A stretch of 9,852 bases of DNA from Clostridia bacterium (lineage in GTDB: Bacteria; Bacillota; Clostridia; Lachnospirales; Cellulosilyticaceae): NCBI GenBank assembly GCA_029256345.1, contig JAQSYC010000083.1:1-9852 (forward strand), in the 5' to 3' direction. Shown here in pieces: positions 1-4,555 of this stretch. Position 1 is the first letter of the stretch. Each line of letters begins with the position of its first letter. The position numbers were made by a program, and so were the translations under genes. The notes beneath the pieces were generated by a model that was not told where the DNA came from, searched no databases, and saw only the letters and a program-made list of their open reading frames with translations.

Positions 1-21
1 AAAAAAAAGTCAATAAAAAAA
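1..21 (+). promoter_or_regulatory. A-rich tract upstream of the fab promoter, possible UP element
   Basis: There are two A runs, at 1-8 and 15-21, just upstream of the first FabT-like palindrome. With a start site predicted near 74, the second run lies at about -59 to -53, where distal UP-element contacts by the RNA polymerase alpha subunit occur. This is inferred from position and base content only. The left edge of the window hides the rest of the upstream region. Confidence 0.35.
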
Positions 22-22
22 T

Positions 23-39
23 ACTTTGATTGTCAAACT
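23..39 (+). promoter_or_regulatory. FabT-like operator 1 (best match)
   Basis: This 17-bp palindrome reads ACTTTGATTGTCAAACT, with arms TTTGA and TCAAA around a 3-bp centre. It matches the FabT box known from streptococci and lactococci (ANTTTGATTATCAAATT, from memory) at all but two positions. It ends on the first base of the -35 hexamer, so a bound dimer would be expected to hinder RNA polymerase. The fabT gene starts about 100 bp downstream, which supports autoregulation. Confidence 0.78.
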
Positions 40-67
40 TGACAACGAAGAAAGAGTGAGATATACT
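39..67 (+). promoter_or_regulatory. Sigma-A promoter of the fab operon
   Basis: TTGACA at 39-44 is a perfect -35 hexamer and TATACT at 62-67 is one base from the -10 consensus. The spacer is 17 bp, the optimal length. Transcription should start near 74, giving a leader of about 60 nt before fabT. It is the only strong promoter I see in the window. A FabT-like palindrome abuts the -35 box and others cover the -10/start region, so this strong core promoter is probably repressor-limited. Confidence 0.85.
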
Positions 68-81
68 TTGGTTGTTAAATA
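65..81 (+). promoter_or_regulatory. FabT-like operator 2, degenerate, over the -10 box and start site
   Basis: The left arm is ACTTTGG and the right arm TTAAATA, around a TTG centre. The left arm is close to the FabT half-site and the right arm is poor. It covers the last bases of the -10 hexamer and the predicted start point. Alone this would be weak, but it falls in register with the two following sites at 16-bp intervals. Confidence 0.45.
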
Positions 82-97
82 TTTTGATAAGCAAAGT
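81..97 (+). promoter_or_regulatory. FabT-like operator 3, downstream of the start site
   Basis: ATTTTGATAAGCAAAGT has the arms TTTGA and GCAAA, one base off a perfect FabT core palindrome. It shares base 81 with the preceding site and base 97 with the following one. A dimer here would block promoter escape rather than polymerase binding. Confidence 0.6.
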
Positions 98-113
98 ATT
101 TTAAACTCAAAGT
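97..113 (+). promoter_or_regulatory. Possible FabT-like operator 4
   Basis: The left arm TTTTA is one base off TTTGA, and the right arm TCAAA is perfect and followed by GT as in operator 3. It continues the 16-bp spacing. The centre (AAC) does not match the usual TTA, so this is the least certain of the four. The same bases also form part of an RNA hairpin, which is an alternative explanation for the symmetry. Confidence 0.35.
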
Positions 114-116
114 TTA
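102..116 (+). promoter_or_regulatory. Short hairpin in the fabT leader RNA
   Basis: TAAACT at 102-107 pairs with AGTTTA at 111-116 around a CAA loop, a 6-bp perfect stem. U-G pairs at 101/117 and 100/118 could extend it. It ends seven bases before the fabT Shine-Dalgarno sequence at 123-128 and is not followed by a T tract, so it is not a terminator. It is AU-rich and probably only marginally stable. Confidence 0.35.
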
Positions 117-122
117 GGGGTT

Positions 123-128
123 GGAGGA
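123..128 (+). promoter_or_regulatory. fabT ribosome binding site, fixes the TTG start
   Basis: GGAGGA lies six bases before the TTG at 135. No ATG or GTG in the same frame is as well placed, so this site supports TTG initiation. Confidence 0.75.
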
Positions 129-134
129 GAGCAC

Positions 135-584
135 TTGAAAAATTCCATAGAGGTAGTTAATGAACTCCTTGTAAATTTGTTTAATGATATATTGACCATT
201 GAAAAAGAGTCTCTTGAAAGTGGTCCTTTTAATGATTTAACAATGACAGAATTGCATATTATAGAGGCGATTGGGCTTGTATCTAAAACCATGTCAGAGA
301 CAGCCGCTAAGCTAGGAATTACCTCAGGAACACTTACAACAGCTATCACTAGACTTTTGAAAAAAGGTTATGTTATAAGAAATCACACCCAAGAAGACAG
401 ACGAGTTGTGCAGATTTCACTTACTCATAAGGGGAAATTAGTTTATAGACTTCATGAAAAATTTCATGCTACGATGGTAAAAAGTATAGTCAATGAACTG
501 TCAGCGGAAGACAATAATATTCTTATTGAATCACTTAGCAGATTAACTCAGTTTTTTAGAGACCAGTATGAGATTATAAAATAA
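135..584 (+). CDS. fabT: FabT, MarR-family repressor of fatty acid synthesis
   Basis: This is a 149-residue winged-helix transcription factor of the MarR family. It has N-terminal dimer helices (1-30), a helix-turn-helix with a recognition helix around 63-77 that includes the stretch SGTLTTAITRL, a wing with Asp-Arg-Arg at 88-90, and C-terminal dimer helices (about 105-147). The wording resembles S. pneumoniae FabT throughout, for example ELHIIEAIG and the RLHEKFH segment. Known FabT proteins repress the fab operon when bound to long-chain acyl-ACP. Here fabT is the first gene of that operon and FabT-like palindromes lie upstream, so autorepression is expected. The start is a TTG after GGAGGA, giving a protein of normal FabT length; the weak codon may keep repressor levels low. 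fabH follows after 19 nt. Confidence 0.93.
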   Translation: MKNSIEVVNELLVNLFNDILTIEKESLESGPFNDLTMTELHIIEAIGLVSKTMSETAAKLGITSGTLTTAITRLLKKGYVIRNHTQEDRRVVQISLTHKGKLVYRLHEKFHATMVKSIVNELSAEDNNILIESLSRLTQFFRDQYEIIK

Positions 585-603
585 TTTATAGGAGATTGAA
601 AAT

Positions 604-1566
604 ATGTATGGCGTAAAAATGAAAGGTATAGGAAAAGCTATACCAGAATTTAAATTATCAAATCATGATTTAGCCGAATTTATTGATACCTCAGATGAGT
701 GGATCCAAACTCGTACAGGTATAAGCTCCAGGCATATTTCAACTGGAGAAACAACGACTGATTTAGCCGTACTTGCAGGGCAAAGTGCTTTAATAGACGG
801 AGATATAGAGCCAGAAGAAATAGACTTAGTCATCGTTGCAACAGTTACTCCGGACAGTACTATGCCAAGTACAGCCTGCGCAGCGGCAAAAAGAATGGGT
901 ATTAAAAAAGCGACGTGTTTTGATCTTTCAGCTGCATGCAGTGGATTTATTTTTGCTTCAGAAATAGCAGTAAGTTTTATCAGACAGGGGAATTATAAAA
1001 AGGCCTTGGTGATAGGAGCAGAAGTATTTAGTAAAGTCCTTAATTGGGAGGACAGAAGTACTTGTGTACTTTTTGCAGATGGAGCAGGAGCTGCGGTCTA
1101 TACAAGATCCGAACAAGATCAAATCCTCAATATAGTAACAGCCAGTGATGGAGAAGGAAGTGACCTTATTACATTGCCTGTCTTAACAAAAAGCAATCGC
1201 TTTAATCCAAATGAAGTATCAGAAGCTTATATGTATATGGATGGCAGAGAAGTTTATAAATTTGCCACAACTGAAGTACCTAAAAACATCCTGGATGTTT
1301 TAGAAGGCACAAATTATGCAGCTAATGATATTGATTGGTTTATTTTACATCAGGCCAATGCAAGGATTATGGATAGTATAGCAAAAAAATTACAAGTTGA
1401 TAAAGAAAAGTTTTTTAAGAATATGGATTCGCATGGTAATACCTCAGCAGCGAGTATCCCTATGGCACTGGCTGATGTCAAAGAACAGTTTAAACCCGGC
1501 GATAAAATTATTTTATCAGGATTTGGGGCAGGGCTTACATGGGGAAGCATTTTTATGATATGGTAA
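604..1566 (+). CDS. fabH: Beta-ketoacyl-ACP synthase III (FabH), chain initiation
   Basis: FabH starts each fatty acid by condensing an acyl-CoA primer with malonyl-ACP. The protein has 320 residues and carries the full catalytic triad at almost the E. coli positions: Cys112 in DLSAACSGF, His249 in LHQAN and Asn279 in GNTSAAS. The N-terminal DTSDEWIQTRTGI signature (28-40) and the C-terminal SGFGAGLTWG (305-314) are also typical. Residue 87 is Met where E. coli FabH has Phe87, a residue lining the primer pocket, so primer choice may differ from plain acetyl-CoA; that is inference. GGAG at 591-594, nine bases before the ATG, supports this start over the in-frame ATG at 619. The gap before acpP is the longest in the operon at 61 nt. 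Confidence 0.97.
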   Translation: MYGVKMKGIGKAIPEFKLSNHDLAEFIDTSDEWIQTRTGISSRHISTGETTTDLAVLAGQSALIDGDIEPEEIDLVIVATVTPDSTMPSTACAAAKRMGIKKATCFDLSAACSGFIFASEIAVSFIRQGNYKKALVIGAEVFSKVLNWEDRSTCVLFADGAGAAVYTRSEQDQILNIVTASDGEGSDLITLPVLTKSNRFNPNEVSEAYMYMDGREVYKFATTEVPKNILDVLEGTNYAANDIDWFILHQANARIMDSIAKKLQVDKEKFFKNMDSHGNTSAASIPMALADVKEQFKPGDKIILSGFGAGLTWGSIFMIW

Positions 1567-1574
1567 TAGTATCC

Positions 1575-1592
1575 AATCGGCCAAAGGCCATT
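1575..1592 (+). other. Small GC-rich hairpin between fabH and acpP
   Basis: GGCC at 1579-1582 pairs with GGCC at 1586-1589 around an AAA loop. AAT (1575-1577) and ATT (1590-1592) can add three pairs beyond a bulged C at 1578. It is the only clear hairpin in a gene gap of this operon. No T tract follows, so it does not look like an intrinsic terminator. It could be an mRNA processing or stabilising element ahead of acpP; that is a guess from position. Confidence 0.35.
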
Positions 1593-1627
1593 TAAGGATA
1601 AAAATTAAATTTTAGGAGGAAGTAAAA

Positions 1628-1855
1628 ATGATATTTGAAAAATTACAAGCAATCGTAGCAGACAAGTTAGGTATTGAAGAATCAGAAGTAAAAATGGAAT
1701 CAACTTTTAGAGATGATTTAGGAGCAGACTCACTGGATCTTTTCGAAATCGTTATGGCTATTGAAGAGGAATTTAATATTTCTATTTCTAATGAGGATGT
1801 GGAGCTTATCCAGACGGCGGGAGACGCTGTTAATTACATTACAGAAAGACAATAA
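1628..1855 (+). CDS. acpP: Acyl carrier protein (ACP)
   Basis: This is a 75-residue acidic four-helix carrier that holds growing acyl chains on a 4'-phosphopantetheine arm. The attachment serine is Ser35 in the LGADSLDLFE motif (31-40). The acidic helix II after it (IVMAIEEEFN, 41-50) is the docking face for the Fab enzymes. Length and motif are normal for FAS II ACP. The ATG follows a very strong AGGAGGA at 1614-1620 by seven bases in an A/T-rich leader that should be unstructured, which fits the high ACP output cells need. It sits between fabH and fabK, as in streptococcal fab operons. A carrier for another pathway is unlikely given the neighbours. Confidence 0.97.
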   Translation: MIFEKLQAIVADKLGIEESEVKMESTFRDDLGADSLDLFEIVMAIEEEFNISISNEDVELIQTAGDAVNYITERQ

Positions 1856-1864
1856 ATTTTAAAA

Positions 1865-1870
1865 AAGGAG
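1865..1870 (+). promoter_or_regulatory. fabK ribosome binding site with a decoy ATG
   Basis: AAGGAG lies ten bases before the fabK ATG at 1881. Another ATG at 1876 is closer to it (five bases) but reads ATG-CTA-TGA and stops at once, overlapping the real start codon. The FabK N-terminus fits only the 1881 start. Confidence 0.6.
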
Positions 1871-1880
1871 TTTAGATGCT

Positions 1881-2837
1881 ATGAATAGTATATGTGATAT
1901 GCTGGGCATTAAATATCCTATATTTCAAGGTGGAATGGCATGGGTTGCTAATCATGCCATAGCTGCCGCAGTATCAGAAGCAGGGGGATTAGGCATCATC
2001 GCAGCGGGTAATGCACCAGCAGACTGGCTCAGAGAGCAGATAAGAGCTTGTAAGAAACTAACAAGCAAGCCTTTTGGTGTAAATATTATGCTTCTTAGTC
2101 CCTATGCTGATGAGGTTGCAAAGGTAGTGGCCGAAGAAGGCGTAAAGGTTGTTACAACTGGCGCTGGAAACCCTGGGAAATATATGGAGATATGGAAAGA
2201 AAGTGGTATAAAGGTTATACCTGTTGTGCCTTCAGTGGCGATTGCAAAAAGAATGGAAAAAGGCGGAGCCGATGCAGTAGTTGTAGAAGGCTGTGAGGCT
2301 GGAGGTCACATAGGTGAGCTGACAACAATGGTTTTGGTACCACAGGTAGTAGATGCAGTCAGTATACCTGTTATAGCTGCAGGTGGAATAGGCGACGGCA
2401 GAGGTTTTGCAGCAGCTTTGATGTTAGGGGCAAAGGGCATTCAGATTGGCACAAGATTTTTAGTAGCCGAAGAGTGTCAGATCCACGAAGCTTATAAAGA
2501 AAGAGTTCTAAAAGCAACTGATATTGATACTGTGGTAACAGCAAGGTCAACAGGACATCCTGTCAGAAGTCTTAGAAATCATCTGACAAGGGAATATGTA
2601 CAGTTAGAAAAACAAGGTGCTGACTTAAAAGCGATTGAACAATTGGGTTCAGGGGCACTTTATAGAGCTGTTGTAGAAGGTGATGTTGTAAAGGGTGCTG
2701 TTATGGCAGGGCAAATTGCAGGGCTTATAAAAAAAAGACAGACCGCAGCAGAAATCATTCAGGAGCTTATGCAGGAATTACAGGAAGTTATAGAGCAAAA
2801 AAACAAACAAGTAACTGAGGCATTTTATCAATCATAA
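1881..2837 (+). CDS. fabK: Enoyl-ACP reductase II (FabK), FMN-dependent
   Basis: FabK reduces trans-2-enoyl-ACP to acyl-ACP, the last step of each elongation cycle, using FMN and NAD(P)H. The 318-residue protein is a TIM-barrel flavoprotein of the FabK/2-nitropropane dioxygenase group. Visible landmarks are the N-terminal YPIFQGGMAWVA (12-23), GVNIML (66-71), EGCEAGGHIGE (136-146) with His143 matching the catalytic His144 of S. pneumoniae FabK, the phosphate loop AAGGIGDGRG (166-175) and GTRF (190-193). Placement between acpP and fabD argues for FabK rather than a nitronate monooxygenase. No FabI-type reductase is present in the window. FabK enzymes are known to be insensitive to triclosan. 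The C-terminus (290-312) is a charged, Gln/Glu-rich helix. fabD follows within 7 nt or overlaps its leader. Confidence 0.95.
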   Translation: MNSICDMLGIKYPIFQGGMAWVANHAIAAAVSEAGGLGIIAAGNAPADWLREQIRACKKLTSKPFGVNIMLLSPYADEVAKVVAEEGVKVVTTGAGNPGKYMEIWKESGIKVIPVVPSVAIAKRMEKGGADAVVVEGCEAGGHIGELTTMVLVPQVVDAVSIPVIAAGGIGDGRGFAAALMLGAKGIQIGTRFLVAEECQIHEAYKERVLKATDIDTVVTARSTGHPVRSLRNHLTREYVQLEKQGADLKAIEQLGSGALYRAVVEGDVVKGAVMAGQIAGLIKKRQTAAEIIQELMQELQEVIEQKNKQVTEAFYQS

Positions 2838-2844
2838 AGGAAAA

Positions 2845-3795
2845 GTGGTAAAGGTGAAGATAGCAATCTTATTTCCAGGACAAGGCGCTCAAAGCATTGG
2901 AATGGGCAAGGACTTATATGAACATTATAATGAAAGTAAAGAAATATTTGAAAAAGCAAACCGCATTTTAGACTGGGATATTCAGGAAGTTTGCTTTGAA
3001 GATGCTCATGGTATTATTAATCAAACCCGTTATACACAAGCGGCACTTTTTACCACAAATATAGCAGCCTACGAGGCTTTAAAAGCTAGAGGGATTAGAG
3101 GAGAGGCAGTACTTGGGTTTAGCCTTGGAGAATACAGTGCTATTACTGCAAGTGGGGTACTCCCTTTTGAAGAGACACTTAAATTAGTTGAAAAAAGAGC
3201 AGGATATATGGAGCAATGTGCGAGTAACCATCCTGGCGGCATGTCAGCGGTTATAGGCCTTGAAATAGATAAAATAGATGAAATATGCAAAAAAGTTACA
3301 CAAGAAACAGGTATTGTAGAAATTGCTAATGATAACTGCCCAGGGCAGGTGACACTCTCAGGGGTTAAAGAAGCTTTAGAATCCGCAAGTATACTGCTCA
3401 AAGAGGCAGGAGCCAAAAGAGTACTTCCACTGCAGGTAAGTGGTGCTTTTCATAGCTCATTGATGCAGGAAGCTGCAAACGCCTTAAAAGAGGAACTCGG
3501 AGCGGTGGCGTTTAATGAAGCAGAATTACCGCTTATTAGTAATGTTACTGCAAAAGGTGCAGGCAAAAAAGAGATTATCGAGAATATTCCGCTGCAGATT
3601 GTAAAAGGCGTGCGCTTTAGAGAAAGCATTTTATACCTTATTGAGCAAGGCTTTGATACCTTTATAGAAGTAGGTACCAAACGTACCCTTTGTAATTTGG
3701 TAAAAAAGATTTCAAATGAGGTTACGGTCATGCATGTAGAGGACAGCAGTACATTAGAGCAAGTTATTCAAACTATTGGAGGTGAAGTATGTTAG
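2845..3795 (+). CDS. fabD: Malonyl-CoA:ACP transacylase (FabD)
   Basis: FabD transfers the malonyl group from CoA to ACP, feeding every condensation. Numbered from the GTG at 2845 the protein has 316 residues, with the start motif LFPGQGAQ (9-16), the nucleophile Ser93 in GFSLGEY, Arg118 in EKRAGYM and the catalytic His203 in AFHSSLM. The elbow reads GFSLG rather than the classical GHSLG. The start is uncertain. GTG at 2845 has AAAGGA only three bases upstream. GTG at 2854 has it twelve bases upstream but gives MKIAILFPGQG, closer to the usual N-terminal length. Only three residues differ. The 3' end overlaps fabG by 7 nt. Confidence 0.95.
   Translation: MVKVKIAILFPGQGAQSIGMGKDLYEHYNESKEIFEKANRILDWDIQEVCFEDAHGIINQTRYTQAALFTTNIAAYEALKARGIRGEAVLGFSLGEYSAITASGVLPFEETLKLVEKRAGYMEQCASNHPGGMSAVIGLEIDKIDEICKKVTQETGIVEIANDNCPGQVTLSGVKEALESASILLKEAGAKRVLPLQVSGAFHSSLMQEAANALKEELGAVAFNEAELPLISNVTAKGAGKKEIIENIPLQIVKGVRFRESILYLIEQGFDTFIEVGTKRTLCNLVKKISNEVTVMHVEDSSTLEQVIQTIGGEVC
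3778..3784 (+). promoter_or_regulatory. fabG ribosome binding site inside fabD
   Basis: GGAGGTG lies within the last codons of fabD, with GGAGG ending six bases before the fabG ATG at 3789. Ribosomes ending fabD at 3795 would be right over this start, so translational coupling is likely. Confidence 0.75.
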
Positions 3796-4532
3796 CTGAT
3801 AAAGTTGCGATTGTTACAGGCAGTGTAAGAGGTATTGGTAAAGAAGTAGCCATGCTTTATGCAAAACACGGGGCAAAGGTTGTCATTAACTACACTTCCC
3901 ATGGCAGAGGACAAGAAGCCAAAAAAGTAGTTGATGAAATAGAAGCAAGTGGTGGTACGGCTTTGGCAGTGTGTGCGGATGTATCTCAGTTTGAAGAAGC
4001 TAAGGCGCTTATTTCAAAGACTGTAGAGCATTTTGGCAAGCTGGATATTTTAGTCAACAATGCAGGTATTACAAAAGATATGCTTATTTTAAGAATGACT
4101 GAAGAAGAATTTGACAGAGTCATAGCAGTCAATTTGAAGGGTGTTTTTAACTGTACTAAACATGCTTCGCGGGTGATGCTTAAAGCAGGGGGCAGTATTA
4201 TTAACATGACTTCTGTAGTAGGGATTACAGGAAATGTGGGGCAGGCTAATTACGCAGCATCAAAAGCAGGGGTTATAGGTTTTACCAAATCAGTTGCAAG
4301 AGAGTTTGCACAAAAAAATGTGAGGGTTAATGCTATAGCACCAGGATTTATTGTGACGGATATGACAGATAGCTTAGCAGATAGTATTAAAGAATCAGTG
4401 ACCAGTAGCATTCCTATGAAGCGTTTTGGCAGCGCCAAAGATGTGGCAAATGCGGCATTGTTTTTGGGCAGTGAACTTTCAAGTTATATTACAGGCGAAA
4501 TCATAAAAGTAGATGGCGGCATGGCTATGTAA
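3789..4532 (+). CDS. fabG: 3-oxoacyl-ACP reductase (FabG)
   Basis: FabG uses NADPH to reduce beta-ketoacyl-ACP, the first reduction of the cycle. The 247-residue protein is a classical short-chain dehydrogenase. It has the cofactor loop TGSVRGIG (10-17), NNAG (90-93), Asn115 in VNLKG, and the catalytic Ser142, Tyr155 and Lys159 (YAASK). The PG turn (185-186) and the C-terminal YITGEIIKVDGGMAM (233-247) are standard FabG features. The cofactor loop has Ser-Val where many FabGs have Ala-Ser, which leaves the glycines intact. The ATG overlaps fabD by 7 nt. Generic short-chain dehydrogenases look similar, but position in the operon settles the role. Confidence 0.96.
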   Translation: MLADKVAIVTGSVRGIGKEVAMLYAKHGAKVVINYTSHGRGQEAKKVVDEIEASGGTALAVCADVSQFEEAKALISKTVEHFGKLDILVNNAGITKDMLILRMTEEEFDRVIAVNLKGVFNCTKHASRVMLKAGGSIINMTSVVGITGNVGQANYAASKAGVIGFTKSVAREFAQKNVRVNAIAPGFIVTDMTDSLADSIKESVTSSIPMKRFGSAKDVANAALFLGSELSSYITGEIIKVDGGMAM

Positions 4533-4555
4533 TAGCAATCCAAGGAGGTGTAAAA

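Larger units (their letters stand above)
63..99 (+). repeat. Perfect 8-bp inverted repeat around the start site
   Basis: ATACTTTG at 63-70 is exactly reversed as CAAAGTAT at 92-99, with 21 bp between. The same octamer also occurs in direct orientation at 21-28, exactly 42 bp before the copy at 63, or four helical turns. The octamer contains the FabT half-site CTTTG, so these copies probably mark where dimers or dimer pairs sit. Confidence 0.7.

Noticed and set aside
1..134. Riboswitch or FapR-type control in the leader
   Set aside because: The leader after the predicted start is only about 60 nt with one small hairpin, and the operator symmetry is TTTGA/TCAAA as for FabT, not the FapR-type box.
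107..349. Minus-strand 80-codon frame opposite fabT and its leader
   Set aside because: It overlaps the ribosome binding site and 5' half of fabT on the other strand and has no recognisable domain or promoter.
1534..1559. Possible internal promoter for acpP (CTTACA ... TATGAT)
   Set aside because: The spacer is only 14 bp and the -35 matches 4 of 6 bases, which is too poor to claim in AT-rich DNA.
1575..1592. GGCC hairpin as an intrinsic terminator after fabH
   Set aside because: The stem is short and no T run follows; ending transcription here would cut off the rest of the operon.
1881..2837. FabK as a nitronate monooxygenase (2-nitropropane dioxygenase)
   Set aside because: The families are related, but the AGGHIG motif with the catalytic His and the place between acpP and fabD fit FabK better.
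3069..3731. Long open frames on the minus strand opposite fabD (3069-3416 and 3450-3731)
   Set aside because: They lie wholly inside a gene with intact catalytic motifs, resemble no family I know, have no clear ribosome binding site, and are rich in Ser/Leu/Ile as expected for the reverse of a coding strand.
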